64,000 nucleotides of DNA from Companilactobacillus baiquanensis (GTDB lineage Bacteria; Bacillota; Bacilli; Lactobacillales; Lactobacillaceae), in contig NZ_RHOQ01000005.1 of NCBI RefSeq assembly GCF_003946605.1, positions 50,162 through 114,161 of the forward strand. Direction: 5' to 3'. The position numbers were made by a program, and so were the translations under genes. Below are positions 8,418 to 19,347 of the stretch, piece by piece. Each line of letters starts with the position of its first letter. The first letter of the stretch is position 1. Below the pieces are notes generated by a model, which was given only the letters and a program-made list of their open reading frames with translations, was not told the DNA's origin and made no database searches.

Positions 8418-10118
8418 ATGTTAGCAAAACAGTCAGACGGTGAACAAAATCAAATTAGCGGAGCTGAATCTTTGATTCGATCGTTAGTTGATCACAATGT
8501 TGAAGTTTTATTCGGATACCCTGGTGGGGCTGTTTTACCAATTTATGATACGTTTTATACTTCATCTTTTAGAAATATTTTAATGCGTCACGAGCAAGGT
8601 GCAGCCCATGCTGCTGAAGGATATGCCAAAGTCACGGGGAAAACCGGAGTCATTTGTGTTACTAGTGGCCCAGGGGCATCAAACGCCATTACGGGAATTG
8701 CTGATGCAATGATGGATTCGACTCCATTGGTCGTTTTAACTGGACAAGTTGGTACAGAATCGATTGGAACACACGCATTTCAAGAGCTAGATATTTTGAG
8801 TATGACGAAAGCTGTAACTAAGTCTAATTTCCAAGTTAAAGATTATTCAAAACTTTCCAATACTTTAGATAGAGCTTTTGAAATTGCTCAATCAGGTCGA
8901 AAAGGCCCAGTCTTAGTCGATTTGCCAAAAGATGTAATGTCGGCAGTTTATTCTGATAATTCGGTTGAGTATAAGAAGAATTCAAAGAATCTCTTATTTG
9001 ATGATCAAAAAAGTCAGCTTGATACAATTCTAAGTAAATTAAGGCAAGCAAAAAAACCCTTACTTCTATTAGGAGCAGGGGTTGGTGCAGCCAATGCAGG
9101 ATTATTAGCCGCAGAATTTGCATATCAATGGCAAGTTCCAGTCGTATCGACTTTGTTAGGTTTAGGAGTTTTGAAAAATAACGATCCACTTTTCTTAGGA
9201 ATGGGTGGAATGCATGGCTCATATGCCGCAAATATGGCTTTTCAAGAATGTGATTTTTTGTTAAATATTGGTTCAAGATTTGATGATCGTTTGGTCCCAA
9301 ATGTTGAAAAGTTTGCTCCTTATGCTGAAGTTGCCCATATCGATGTTGATCCACAAGAAATTGATCGGATCGTTCATACTAAGTATTCAGCAACAGCAGA
9401 TGCCAAACTGGCACTAGAATATATGACCTCTTTTCCAGCTGAAAGTCGTTCGACTAGGAAGTGGTTAGAAAAAACACAAAAGAATAAAGCTCGTCATCCC
9501 TTTAAATATAAGAAAGAAAAGAATTTGTTAAAACCGCAAGAAGTTATTCAAGCTGTTGGTGAAGTTACTCATGGACAAGCAACTGTTGTTACAGATGTCG
9601 GACAACACCAGATGTGGGTGGCACAATATTATCCATTCCATTATCCAAGACAATTAGTAACATCTGGAGGTTTAGGAACAATGGGCTTTGGTCTTCCGGC
9701 TGCAATTGGTGCAAAGTATGCCAATCCCGATAAAGATGTTGTTTTATTCGTCGGTGATGGCGGTATTCAAATGACCAGTGAGGAACTAGAAGTTTTAGCA
9801 GCTGAAAAATTAAATATAAAAATAATCTTATTAAATAATAGGACCCTCGGAATGGTCCGCCAATGGCAGGATGAATTTTATGACCAGCGTCGATCACAAA
9901 CAGTTTTTGAACATCAGCCTGATTTTGAAAAACTGTCAGAAGCGTACGGGATTTCCTACTATGAATTAGACAAATCAGACAATTTAGAAACTAAATTTCA
10001 AGATTTATTCAGTAAAAGTGAACCAGCTTTGATCAATGTAACAATTCCAAGTTTTGAACAAGTCTATCCAATGATTGCACCTGGTTGTGCTAATGATGAC
10101 ATATTGGGCTTAGATTAA
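8418..10118 (+). CDS. ilvB: acetolactate synthase catalytic subunit
   Basis: A 566-residue thiamine-diphosphate enzyme that condenses pyruvate, or pyruvate with 2-oxobutanoate, for valine/leucine and isoleucine synthesis. Visible features are the activating glutamate in RHEQGAAHAAEG, the FAD-region GTHAFQELD, and the ThDP motif GDGGIQM...LLNN near the C-terminus. Wording such as GTHAFQE and the ilvC/ilvD neighbours favour the anabolic enzyme over AlsS. The ATG at 8418 was chosen because GGAGG lies in the six-codon upstream extension. No ilvN regulatory subunit follows, which is unusual. Confidence 0.92.
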   Translation: MLAKQSDGEQNQISGAESLIRSLVDHNVEVLFGYPGGAVLPIYDTFYTSSFRNILMRHEQGAAHAAEGYAKVTGKTGVICVTSGPGASNAITGIADAMMDSTPLVVLTGQVGTESIGTHAFQELDILSMTKAVTKSNFQVKDYSKLSNTLDRAFEIAQSGRKGPVLVDLPKDVMSAVYSDNSVEYKKNSKNLLFDDQKSQLDTILSKLRQAKKPLLLLGAGVGAANAGLLAAEFAYQWQVPVVSTLLGLGVLKNNDPLFLGMGGMHGSYAANMAFQECDFLLNIGSRFDDRLVPNVEKFAPYAEVAHIDVDPQEIDRIVHTKYSATADAKLALEYMTSFPAESRSTRKWLEKTQKNKARHPFKYKKEKNLLKPQEVIQAVGEVTHGQATVVTDVGQHQMWVAQYYPFHYPRQLVTSGGLGTMGFGLPAAIGAKYANPDKDVVLFVGDGGIQMTSEELEVLAAEKLNIKIILLNNRTLGMVRQWQDEFYDQRRSQTVFEHQPDFEKLSEAYGISYYELDKSDNLETKFQDLFSKSEPALINVTIPSFEQVYPMIAPGCANDDILGLD

Positions 10119-10125
10119 AAAATAA

Positions 10126-11181
<1,056 letters not shown>

Positions 11182-11189
11182 TAATTATT

Positions 11190-11975
11190 ATGAGTAATAT
11201 TCTTGAATTTAAAAATGTTTCAGTAACTCGCGGAAATAGGCAAATTTTAAAAGACATCTCTTGGCATGTTAAAGCTAAGGAAAATTGGGCAATTTTAGGT
11301 TTAAATGGCGCAGGTAAAACGACTTTATTGAAGATGATCCACGGTGATCTGTGGCCGACGACTGGTTCTTTAGAAGTATTGGGTGGATTGTTTGGTCAGA
11401 CCAATATACCTAAATTACAAACTAAGATCGGCTGGGTCAGTACCGCCTTACAAGATGCTTTGCATCCAGGGGATATCGTTGACCAAATCGTTTTATCAGG
11501 TAAGTTCGCAAGTATTGGAGTTTATCAAGAATACAGCGACCAAGATTTGGAACAAGCACGAAATATTTTGAAAAATCTTGGCGGTGAAAAGTTATTGTCT
11601 AAATCATACGCTGTTTTATCACAAGGAGAACGGCAACTTATTTTAATAGCTCGAGCACTGATGGCAAAGCCTGAATTATTAATTTTAGATGAACCATGTA
11701 ATGGATTGGATTTATTTGCTAGAGAAGAATTGTTAAAACGTATTCAAAAAATTGCCAAAAGCCCTGATAGTCCTGCCTTACTTTTAGTGTCGCATTACAC
11801 TGAAGAGATTCTGCCAGTATTTGATCATCTACTGTTATTACGATCAGGGGAAATCGTTAACTTTGGTCAAACAAAAAATTTATTATCAGAAAAGTCCTTA
11901 TCAGACTTTTATCAAAAACCAATTATTGTTCAAAAAATCGATGAAACTAGAGTATCTGTTTACCCCAAGTCATAA
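11190..11975 (+). CDS. stand-alone ABC ATPase inside the ilv operon
   Basis: A 261-residue single ABC domain with Walker [10 protein letters not shown] (about 38-46), signature LSQGERQ and Walker [13 protein letters not shown], followed by the switch histidine in LVSHYTEE. It resembles the YlmA/ModF-like cytosolic ATPases that have no membrane partner alongside. It lies 8 bp after ilvC and 20 bp before ilvD, so it is transcribed with them. It has little ribosome site of its own, suggesting coupling. No permease gene is in the operon and its role is unknown. Confidence 0.85.
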   Translation: MSNILEFKNVSVTRGNRQILKDISWHVKAKENWAILGLNGAGKTTLLKMIHGDLWPTTGSLEVLGGLFGQTNIPKLQTKIGWVSTALQDALHPGDIVDQIVLSGKFASIGVYQEYSDQDLEQARNILKNLGGEKLLSKSYAVLSQGERQLILIARALMAKPELLILDEPCNGLDLFAREELLKRIQKIAKSPDSPALLLVSHYTEEILPVFDHLLLLRSGEIVNFGQTKNLLSEKSLSDFYQKPIIVQKIDETRVSVYPKS

Positions 11976-11995
11976 AAAGAGAAGAGGATGATGAA

Positions 11996-13744
11996 ATGAG
12001 TGACACACTAAATTTCAATGTTAGTGGTAAAGATATGCAAAAGAGAAGTGACGAAATTAAAGTAGGTGTCGATCGAGCACCAGGTAGAAGCTTGCTCTAT
12101 GCAACAGGTCAAGTTAAAGATCCAGAAGATATGAAAAAACCATTCATTGCAATTTGTAATTCATATATTGAAATCGTACCTGGTCACGTTCATTTGCGAG
12201 AACTAGCCGATATTGCTAAAAAAGAAATTAGAAAGGCTGGTGGGATTCCATTTGAATTCAATACTATCGGTGTTGATGATGGTATTTCAATGGGACATAT
12301 CGGAATGCGTTACTCATTGCCTAGTAGAGAAATTATCGCTGATTCCGCGGAAACAGTTATTAATGCACATTGGTTTGATGGCGTTTTATATATGCCAAAT
12401 TGTGACAAAATCACGCCGGGAATGTTGATGGCATCTGTTCGTACTAACGTTCCATGTGCCTTTGTCTCCGGTGGACCAATGAAAGCTGGGGTCGATCCCA
12501 ACGGTAAAGCAGCTACTTTATCTTCTGTTTTTGAAGCTGTTGGTGCTTTTAAAGATGGGAAAATGACTAAAGAGGACTTCTTAGAATTGGAACGAAATGC
12601 TTGTCCTAGCTGTGGTTCTTGTTCAGGAATGTACACAGCTAATTCAATGAATTCATTAATGGAAGCTTTTGGATTAGCACTACCTTATAACGGTACTGCC
12701 TTAGCTACATCAGAAGAACGCCGTGAATTAGTTAGAAAAGCCGCACGACGCGTTATGGAAAATGTTAAAAATAATCTTAAACCTCGCGACATTATGACTA
12801 AAGATGCTTTTGATGATGCTTTTGCCCTAGATATGGCAATGGGCGGCTCAACTAATACGGTTTTGCATGGTTTAGCAATTGCTCATGAAGCGGGTGTTGA
12901 ATACAGCGAGGAAGAAATCAATAAAATCGCTAAACGTACACCACATTTGGCAAAAATTGCTCCATCATCATCTTGGACAATGGAAGACGTTCACCAAGCT
13001 GGTGGAATTCCAGTATTGATGAATGAGCTGATTCAAAAAGGTGTTTTCCATCCTGATCGAATGACCGTCACCGGTAAAACGATTCGTGAAAATGTTTCTG
13101 GAGCAGTTACTAAAAATCCAGAAGTTATCAGACCTTTGGATAATCCTTATTCTGAACAAGGTGGACTTTCGATTCTTTATGGAAATGTCGCTAAATTAGG
13201 TTCAGTTATCAAAGTAGCGGGTGTAGATCCAGATATTCACAAGTTTACTGGTAAAGCTATTTGTTTTGATTCGCATGATGATGCGGTTGAAGGAATAGAC
13301 AATGGAACAGTTAAGGCCGGTCATGTTGTTGTTATTAGATATGAAGGTCCAAAAGGTGGTCCAGGGATGCCTGAAATGTTAAATCCAACTTCAGATATTA
13401 TCGGACGTGGTTTAGGAAGAACGGTTGCACTTATTACTGATGGAAGATTTTCCGGTGCAACTCATGGAATTTGTGTAGGTCATGTTTCACCAGAAGCCGC
13501 TTCAGGTGGAGAAATCGCACTGATCCATGATGGAGACGAAATAACGATCGATCTTACAAATCGAACTTTGAACGTTGCTGTATCTAATGATGAATTTGAA
13601 AGACGCAGAAAAGAATTAAAACCATTCCAACCTAAAGTTAGATTCGGTTATTTAGCAAGATATCAGTATTTAGTAACTTCAGCAAATACTGGTGGTGTAA
13701 TGCTAGGAGCTGATCAATTATTTGGAAAAGAAAAGGGAAAGTAG
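11996..13744 (+). CDS. ilvD: dihydroxy-acid dehydratase
   Basis: A 582-residue iron-sulfur dehydratase producing the 2-keto acids before valine and isoleucine. The three cluster cysteines typical of the [2Fe-2S] branch are visible in [16 protein letters not shown] and [16 protein letters not shown]. The C-terminal GRFSGATHG motif is present. The gene lies downstream of the ABC ATPase and just upstream of a SufT-like cluster-maturation gene. Confidence 0.95.
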   Translation: MSDTLNFNVSGKDMQKRSDEIKVGVDRAPGRSLLYATGQVKDPEDMKKPFIAICNSYIEIVPGHVHLRELADIAKKEIRKAGGIPFEFNTIGVDDGISMGHIGMRYSLPSREIIADSAETVINAHWFDGVLYMPNCDKITPGMLMASVRTNVPCAFVSGGPMKAGVDPNGKAATLSSVFEAVGAFKDGKMTKEDFLELERNACPSCGSCSGMYTANSMNSLMEAFGLALPYNGTALATSEERRELVRKAARRVMENVKNNLKPRDIMTKDAFDDAFALDMAMGGSTNTVLHGLAIAHEAGVEYSEEEINKIAKRTPHLAKIAPSSSWTMEDVHQAGGIPVLMNELIQKGVFHPDRMTVTGKTIRENVSGAVTKNPEVIRPLDNPYSEQGGLSILYGNVAKLGSVIKVAGVDPDIHKFTGKAICFDSHDDAVEGIDNGTVKAGHVVVIRYEGPKGGPGMPEMLNPTSDIIGRGLGRTVALITDGRFSGATHGICVGHVSPEAASGGEIALIHDGDEITIDLTNRTLNVAVSNDEFERRRKELKPFQPKVRFGYLARYQYLVTSANTGGVMLGADQLFGKEKGK

Positions 13745-13752
13745 TGATCTAA

Positions 13753-14085
13753 ATGGTAGATGAGATGCAAGAATCAGCAGTAAAAAATTTGCAAGATAGG
13801 ATGCTTGAACGGTTATCAAAAGTTATTGATCCAGAATTAAGAATTGATTTGGTCAATCTAGGTCTGATTTACGGTCTAAGTATGGAAGATAACGTCGTTA
13901 CTGTCACTATGACTTTAACAACTATGGGATGTCCTATTTCAACAGTTTTGGAACAAATGATTCAATCATCTTTGGAAAAACTGCCAGAAGTAGACGAAGT
14001 AAAAATAAATATTGTTTGGGAACCGGCATGGGGACCGGATAAGATGAGTCAAGTCGCTAGAATGACTTTAGGTTATTACAATTAA
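13753..14085 (+). CDS. SufT/MIP18-like iron-sulfur assembly protein
   Basis: A 110-residue DUF59-family protein with the hallmark VIDPELRIDLVNLGLIY near the N-terminus, the conserved TTMGCPIS cysteine and the WEPAWGPDKMS tail. Members help deliver or mature Fe-S clusters. Its position 8 bp after ilvD suggests it serves the DHAD cluster; this is inference. ATGs at 13753 and 13765 are both possible starts. Confidence 0.85.
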   Translation: MVDEMQESAVKNLQDRMLERLSKVIDPELRIDLVNLGLIYGLSMEDNVVTVTMTLTTMGCPISTVLEQMIQSSLEKLPEVDEVKINIVWEPAWGPDKMSQVARMTLGYYN

Positions 14086-14116
14086 ATTTATTTAAAATGA
14101 AAAGAAGCGTGATTAT

Positions 14117-15082
14117 ATGGGAAAATTAGAAGCACTAGGTAAATGGATCGGTCGATGGTTTACGGTATTAGTTGTTATTTGGGCAATTTTTAATTATTTA
14201 TTGCCACAAACGAGTAAATGGGTAATTCCCAACACATCGTATTTATTAGGAATTATTTTGTTTGGTATGGGGCTGACACTTCGTGGAGAAGATTTTGTCA
14301 GGATCGTTAAACGTCCTTTGCCAGTTATCTTAGGAACTGTGGCGCATTATGTGATCATGCCTTTAGTCGCTGTTGTATTATGTAAGATTTTCCATTTAAC
14401 AGGAGCTACTGCTGTTGGAGTTATCCTTGTTGGATCTTGTCCTAGTGGAACATCTTCAAGTGTTATGGCATATTTGGCCGGAGGCGATGTTGCCCTAGAT
14501 GTTTCAATAGAGACTTTATCAACTTTACTCGCACCATTGGCATTGCCAGGACTATTAATGTTATATGCTGGACAGTATGTAACGATCCCAACACAATCAC
14601 TTTTCATGAGTACGATCAGAATTGTTTTAGTACCAATTATCTTGGGTGTTATTATCCATACATTATTTGGTAAAAGAATCGATAATTTAACACGTGCTTT
14701 ACCGTTAGTATCACAAACAGCCATCCTTCTAATCATCGGGGCTGTTATATCTGCTAACCATGCTGAATTATTCACTGCTACAACAGCTTTGGTAATTCCA
14801 GTTGTTATCCTTCATAATCTATCAGGATACGGTTTAGGTTATCTATTTTCAAGATTAATTCGTTTAAAGGATCCGCAAAGAAAAGCTATTACCTTTGAAG
14901 TTGGGATGCAAGACTCTAGTTTAGGTGCAACCTTATCAATGTTGTACTTCTCACCAGCAGCAGCTATTCCTTCTACTATATTCAGTGTTTGGCATAATAT
15001 CTCTGGTTCAGTTCTTTCATCATACTGGAGAGGTCATACTGAGAAAAATAGACTTCATAAGACTTCAGCTGTAATGGGATAA
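14117..15082 (+). CDS. BASS-family Na+-coupled symporter
   Basis: A 321-residue membrane protein with about ten hydrophobic segments and the family motifs GSCPSGTSSSVMAYLAGGDVAL (split here as GSCPSG and MAYLAGGDVAL) and FEVGMQDSSLGATL. BASS proteins import or export bile acids and small organic acids; the PanS branch moves pantoate or ketopantoate. In an ilv operon, transport of a branched 2-keto acid or ketopantoate is plausible but unproven. It is the last gene before the terminator at 15101-15144. Confidence 0.8.
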   Translation: MGKLEALGKWIGRWFTVLVVIWAIFNYLLPQTSKWVIPNTSYLLGIILFGMGLTLRGEDFVRIVKRPLPVILGTVAHYVIMPLVAVVLCKIFHLTGATAVGVILVGSCPSGTSSSVMAYLAGGDVALDVSIETLSTLLAPLALPGLLMLYAGQYVTIPTQSLFMSTIRIVLVPIILGVIIHTLFGKRIDNLTRALPLVSQTAILLIIGAVISANHAELFTATTALVIPVVILHNLSGYGLGYLFSRLIRLKDPQRKAITFEVGMQDSSLGATLSMLYFSPAAAIPSTIFSVWHNISGSVLSSYWRGHTEKNRLHKTSAVMG

Positions 15083-15100
15083 TGTATAAACATGCAACAC

Positions 15101-15144
15101 AAAATAGCTCAGTAATCCAAAAAATCGGATTACTGAGCTATTTT
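15101..15144. terminator. terminator with AGTAATCC core
   Basis: A perfect 18-bp stem (AAAATAGCTCAGTAATCC paired at 15127-15144) ending the ilv operon. It is shared with the convergent pepI gene. Confidence 0.88.
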
Positions 15145-15155
15145 TGTCATAATGA

Positions 15156-16061
15156 TTAGTCATTAAAATTATTAGATTCAACATCTTTAATAAATTGTTC
15201 CAAATGATCAAAATAAACTGGGGCATTATCGATCATATGATGATGTCCACCATTTGGTGTTGTAACAAGACGAGCATGTGGAATTTTTTCTTGCATGATT
15301 TTGGCAGTCGCAATAGGCATTGTTTCATGTTCACCAAAAGTTAGAAGTGTTGGTACAGTGATTTCATGAAGTCTATCTCTAAAGTGCCAGTTCTTTAATT
15401 TACCAGTGATAACAAATTCGTTGTCACCTTGGAAGACGTTATAAACACCGGTTGAAATAGTGCTGATCAAGTGAGAAATAGCAGCTGGTTGTTTACGATC
15501 GACATATTCAGCGTTTAATACATCGACATAACTTTGATAAGTGGCATCATCAAGGTCATTTTCAGCTTCTTTTTTCTCCATATACTTAACTTTTTCAGGA
15601 CCTAAAGCATCCATACGACATTTGTTGATATTCTTAACGTAATCGTCAATCTCATCAACCATACTTGAAATAATAGCTCCCTTTAAATGTTTGCCATATT
15701 TAGCAGCGTACATTTGAACCAGAGCACCACCCCATGATTGTCCAATAAGATAGAAGTTATCTAAACCAAGTTTTTGTCTTACTTCTTCAACTTCTTCTAA
15801 GAAATAATCATAAGTGAGATATTTTTCAGCAATTTTTGGATCACTGTAATCGGGTTGGTCTGAATACCATGAACCCAATTGATCATACATTGTAACTTGA
15901 ACACCAAGATCAGCTAACTTTTCTCCAAAGTTTTCCCAGTATTCGTGAGTTCCACCAGGTCCACCGTGTAAGCAAAGTAATTTAATATCTCCGTGACCTT
16001 GTGTATTTGTCCATAAGTGGTAGCCATTATCTAAAGTGATAATAGTAGTTCCTTGTTTCAT
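15156..16061 (-). CDS. pepI: proline iminopeptidase
   Basis: A 301-residue alpha/beta hydrolase of peptidase family S33 that removes N-terminal proline from peptides. The oxyanion motif is CLHGGPGG (about 30-37), the nucleophile elbow GQSWGG (about 108-113), and the catalytic histidine lies in NGGHHHM near the C-terminus. Length and order match PepI of lactobacilli, part of the casein-peptide breakdown set. The ATG follows AGGAGG. Confidence 0.85.
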   Translation of the reverse strand: MKQGTTIITLDNGYHLWTNTQGHGDIKLLCLHGGPGGTHEYWENFGEKLADLGVQVTMYDQLGSWYSDQPDYSDPKIAEKYLTYDYFLEEVEEVRQKLGLDNFYLIGQSWGGALVQMYAAKYGKHLKGAIISSMVDEIDDYVKNINKCRMDALGPEKVKYMEKKEAENDLDDATYQSYVDVLNAEYVDRKQPAAISHLISTISTGVYNVFQGDNEFVITGKLKNWHFRDRLHEITVPTLLTFGEHETMPIATAKIMQEKIPHARLVTTPNGGHHHMIDNAPVYFDHLEQFIKDVESNNFND

Positions 16062-16286
16062 ATAAGTTTATCCTCCTGCAAGTGTATGAGTAACAGTATA
16101 TCGCTTGTCCAGTTTTCATAGCAATTATTTTGTAATAATTCTTTAATGTTTTTAATTAATAATCCATTTATAGTTATGGATTAATTAGAGAAAGTAGTTA
16201 TAATTCGAGTTTCATCCTATTAAGAAAAGAAAAACATATTAAAAAATCTGAAACATTTAAAGAATTAATCAAAAAACTAGTCGGAG

Positions 16287-16452
16287 GAGCTGAAAAAAGA
16301 ATCACTAGCAGTGAAAGTGGCGTTGGCGATTTATCGCCTACACCACCGGGCGTGTTTGGAGACTTGCTGAACAAGCAAGGCTTCAAACCGAGGTCAGAGA
16401 CGTTTCTCAGGCTCTGTCCGTTCCGCACTGCAAGTGATTCTTTTTCCAGCTC
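16287..16452. other. cloverleaf-like structured intergenic element
   Basis: A 166-bp element closed by 27-nt arms (16287-16313 and 16426-16452) with only two mismatches. Three internal arms are visible: GGCGAT/ATCGCC inside GTGG/CCAC; GTTTGGAG/CTTCAAAC enclosing CTTGCT/AGCAAG; and CAGAG/CTCTG enclosing GAGAC-type pairs. The design suggests a structured RNA or a mobile palindromic repeat. It lies in the 546-bp divergent region between pepI and the P-type ATPase; the minus-strand ORF over it is only a shadow. It is more GC-rich than its flanks. Confidence 0.7.
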
Positions 16453-16534
16453 TGGAGACGGCATATTTAACTACTATATATATTAGTTAATATCAGTATT
16501 TGATTTAAAAAATAATAATTAAACTTATTTCCAA

Positions 16535-16579
16535 AACTTGACCGCAATCAAGTTGAAACCCCTAAAAACCTAATACAAT
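16535..16579 (+). promoter_or_regulatory. Crp/Fnr-type box and -10 of the P-type ATPase
   Basis: The palindrome AACTTGACCGCAATCAAGTT (16535-16554) has the TTGAN6TCAA form of Crp/Fnr sites. Its centre is 29.5 bp before TACAAT (16574-16579), placing it near -41.5 of the expected start. This is the class II activation geometry. No good separate -35 is needed. Confidence 0.7.
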
Positions 16580-16607
16580 GTATTTGTGCTTAAGGAGGAA
16601 AGAAAAT

Positions 16608-18506
16608 ATGAAATTCAATATATGGGTTCAGAAACATCAAAATCAAATGACTGCGGCAATCGCAATCTTAATCGTAATCAGTTTAATCTCGGACTACTTA
16701 TTAAAATTACCGATGATCTCAACACCAGCCATGATCATAGCAAGTATTATTGGTGCCATTCCAGTATTCTTACATGCATGGACAGCCTTAATGAATAAAG
16801 TTATTAGTATTGAACTACTTGTAACGATCGCCGTTATCGGAGCTTTCGTTATTGGTGAATATGAAGAATCAGCTGTTGTTACATTCCTATTCTTATTCGG
16901 AAGTTATTTGGAACAAAGAACTTTACAAAAGACTCGTTCCTCAGTTAAGAATTTAACAAAAATGGCTCCAACAACTGCAGAAGTTGTTGATGAAGATGGA
17001 AATATTGAAACTGTTGACGTTGATGACGTTGACGAAGGCGACCACGTTATCGTTAAACCAGGTGGTCAAATCCCAGTCGATGGAAAAATCATCGAAGGTA
17101 AGGGATATATGAATGAAGCATCTATTACAGGTGAATCTACACCAGTTGAAAAGACTATTGGCGACAAAGTTTTCGCTGGATCACTAACAGACAATGGTAC
17201 TATCACGATTGAAACAACTTCAGTTGGTGAGGATACTACCTTTGGTAAAATTATTGAACTTGTTGAAGAGGCTCAAGATAGTGCTTCTCCAGCCGCTAGA
17301 TTTATTGATAAATTCGCTACATATTACACACCTGCAGTTTTAATAATTGGTATTTTAGTTTGGATCTTTACACAAGATTTCCCATTAGCTATCACTGTCC
17401 TAGTTCTAGGATGCCCAGGTGCTTTAGTAATCGGTGCCCCAGTTTCAAACGTTGCCGGAATTGGTAACGGTGCTAAAAATGGTATTTTAATGAAAGGTGG
17501 AAACGCCGTAAATACCTTCTCTAAAGTTGATACATTGGTACTTGATAAAACTGGTACTTTAACAACTGGTCAAATGAGTGTCACAAAACTATCTCATTTT
17601 GGAACTGATAAAGAATCAGATATGGCATTACTTTCAGCCGTTGAAGGTACGTCAGACCATCCACTAGGACGTGCCATCGTTAAATATATCGAAGCAGAAA
17701 ATGTTACTGCAACAAAAGATCTTCCAGAACTTGATACTGTTAAAGGTCAAGGTTTACAAAGTAATGATGGAGACATTTTAGTTGGTAATGAACGTTTAAT
17801 GAAAGCTAATAATGTTGAAATTTCAAAAGATGCAAGACAAGCTATGAATGATCGTGTAAATCAAGGTGATTCGATCGTACTTCTAGCCGTTAACAAAGAA
17901 TTGAAATTAGTTGTTGGTGTTAATGATCAATTAAGACCAGATGCTTTTGAAGGTTTAACAGCTCTAAAGAAAGCCGGAATCAAACGTGTTGTAATGCTTA
18001 CTGGTGATAACAAATTGGCAGCTCAACATGTAGCAGATAGATTACCTGTTGATGAAGTTCACGCTGAATTACTACCAGAACAAAAAGTTGATTTTGTTAA
18101 GAAATTTACTGATGAAGGTCATCACGTAGCCTTTGTTGGAGATGGTATTAATGATTCACCATCACTTGCAACAGCCGATATCGGAATTGGTATGGGTACA
18201 GGTACAGACGTTGCTATCGAAACAGCTGATGTCGTATTAGTTAAATCAAGTTTTGACGCTTTGGCACATGCCTATGTACTAGCTAAGAAAACAGTTGCTA
18301 ATACAAAAGAAAATATCATTATTGCGGTAGGAACAGTAGCACTATTGTTATTAGGTTTATTAGTCGGAGTTATTCATATGGCAAGTGGAATGTTTGTCCA
18401 TGAATTCAGTATCTTAGTTGTTATCTTTAACGCTATGAGACTACTAAGAATAAAAACTTTCAATAAATCTCCAAAACTTGATGTAAATCAAGTCGAGACA
18501 GCATAA
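16608..18506 (+). CDS. P1B-type heavy-metal ATPase with CPG motif
   Basis: A 632-residue membrane pump with the P-type hallmarks TGES (174-177), the phosphorylation motif DKTGTLT (D313) and GDGINDSP. There is no N-terminal metal-binding domain. The transmembrane metal motif, normally CPC, SPC or CPH, reads CPG (269-271), so the substrate cannot be assigned by rule. It is followed by a separate HMA chaperone and a Dps, pointing to iron, copper or zinc handling under oxidative stress. The ATG at 16608 follows AAGGAGG; a longer upstream start was rejected. A Crp/Fnr box lies in its promoter. Confidence 0.88.
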   Translation: MKFNIWVQKHQNQMTAAIAILIVISLISDYLLKLPMISTPAMIIASIIGAIPVFLHAWTALMNKVISIELLVTIAVIGAFVIGEYEESAVVTFLFLFGSYLEQRTLQKTRSSVKNLTKMAPTTAEVVDEDGNIETVDVDDVDEGDHVIVKPGGQIPVDGKIIEGKGYMNEASITGESTPVEKTIGDKVFAGSLTDNGTITIETTSVGEDTTFGKIIELVEEAQDSASPAARFIDKFATYYTPAVLIIGILVWIFTQDFPLAITVLVLGCPGALVIGAPVSNVAGIGNGAKNGILMKGGNAVNTFSKVDTLVLDKTGTLTTGQMSVTKLSHFGTDKESDMALLSAVEGTSDHPLGRAIVKYIEAENVTATKDLPELDTVKGQGLQSNDGDILVGNERLMKANNVEISKDARQAMNDRVNQGDSIVLLAVNKELKLVVGVNDQLRPDAFEGLTALKKAGIKRVVMLTGDNKLAAQHVADRLPVDEVHAELLPEQKVDFVKKFTDEGHHVAFVGDGINDSPSLATADIGIGMGTGTDVAIETADVVLVKSSFDALAHAYVLAKKTVANTKENIIIAVGTVALLLLGLLVGVIHMASGMFVHEFSILVVIFNAMRLLRIKTFNKSPKLDVNQVETA

Positions 18507-18519
18507 AACAGACTATTAT
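18476..18519 (+). promoter_or_regulatory. second Crp/Fnr-type box and -10, before the HMA gene
   Basis: ACTTGATGTAAATCAAGT (18476-18493) is a perfect TTGATN4ATCAA palindrome inside the last codons of the ATPase gene. TATTAT (18514-18519) begins 29.5 bp from its centre, exactly as at the first box, and both share the preceding CCAAAACTTGA context. It probably drives a separate HMA-dps transcript. Confidence 0.7.
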
Positions 18520-18562
18520 ATGATTTGTAAGATAGATAAAGATATTTAGGAGGAACATAAAT

Positions 18563-18793
18563 ATGGCAAAAGTAGTATTACAATTAGGCGAATTAACATG
18601 TCCATCATGTATGACAAAAATTCAAAAAGCAGTTTCAAATCAAGACGGAGTTTCAGATGTAAAAGTAATGTTCAATGCAGGTAAAGTAAAAGCTAACATT
18701 GATGAATCAAAAGTTACAGGTGAAGATCTAGGTAAAGTTATCACTGAATTAGGCTATGAAGTTAAGAAAATCAAGACAAAGGAAGTTGCATAA
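18563..18793 (+). CDS. heavy-metal-associated (CopZ-like) metallochaperone
   Basis: A 76-residue single HMA domain with the metal site LTCPSCMTKI (two cysteines, CxxC). The Met usually found two residues before the first cysteine in copper chaperones is replaced here. It would hand metal to the upstream ATPase or buffer it. An AGGAGG site precedes the ATG. Its stop overlaps the dps start (TAATG), so the two are translationally coupled. Confidence 0.88.
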   Translation: MAKVVLQLGELTCPSCMTKIQKAVSNQDGVSDVKVMFNAGKVKANIDESKVTGEDLGKVITELGYEVKKIKTKEVA

Positions 18794-19347
18794 TGACAGA
18801 ATTAACAATTGACGAAAAGTTTGAAGCAGAACAAAAACAAGCCGATGCAGATCATCATAAACCAACCGCCGGTGCGATGACTGGTCATATCGTTTCAAAC
18901 CACGCATACATCAACATTAAGCTACATCAATTAAAATGGTTTGTTAAAGGACCAAATGCTGAAAACTATAAGTCAGTATTGAATGACACTATCGACGAAA
19001 ACAATGCTTGGTTCGACAAAGTAGCCGATCAATTGTTAGATGAAGGTGAATTACCACCATCAACAATGAAAGAATATTCAGATTACACAATGATCGAAGA
19101 AAATGGTGCAAACAAATACTTGGATGCAGAAGCAATGATCCAAACAGTTGTAAATGACTTTGTAACTGATAATATGTTTGTAACAAGAGCAATCAAGTTA
19201 GCAGAAAACGAAGAACGTCCATTCATGGCCCAAGTATTAGTAGAATTACTAGGCTGGAATAATCATCAAATCCGTATCTATCAAGCCTTACTTGGTAATA
19301 GTGCCAAAGAAGGATTTGAAGATGACGATGATGAGGATGAAGATTAG
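18793..19347 (+). CDS. dps: Dps-family ferritin-like protein
   Basis: A 184-residue four-helix protein. The ferroxidase ligands of Dps are recognisable in HAYINIKLHQLKWFVKG and in NAWFDKVADQLLDEGELPPST. The C-terminus ends in a very acidic tail (DDDDEDED). Dps dodecamers oxidise and store Fe2+ using peroxide and protect DNA. Coupling to an HMA chaperone and a P1B pump suggests one operon for metal and oxidative stress. Hairpin element E begins within its stop codon. Confidence 0.85.
   Translation: MTELTIDEKFEAEQKQADADHHKPTAGAMTGHIVSNHAYINIKLHQLKWFVKGPNAENYKSVLNDTIDENNAWFDKVADQLLDEGELPPSTMKEYSDYTMIEENGANKYLDAEAMIQTVVNDFVTDNMFVTRAIKLAENEERPFMAQVLVELLGWNNHQIRIYQALLGNSAKEGFEDDDDEDED

Noticed and set aside
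16198..16464. An 88-codon minus-strand ORF over the structured element upstream of the metal pump.
   Set aside because: It follows the arms and side arms of the hairpin element, has no convincing ribosome site, and is composition-driven.
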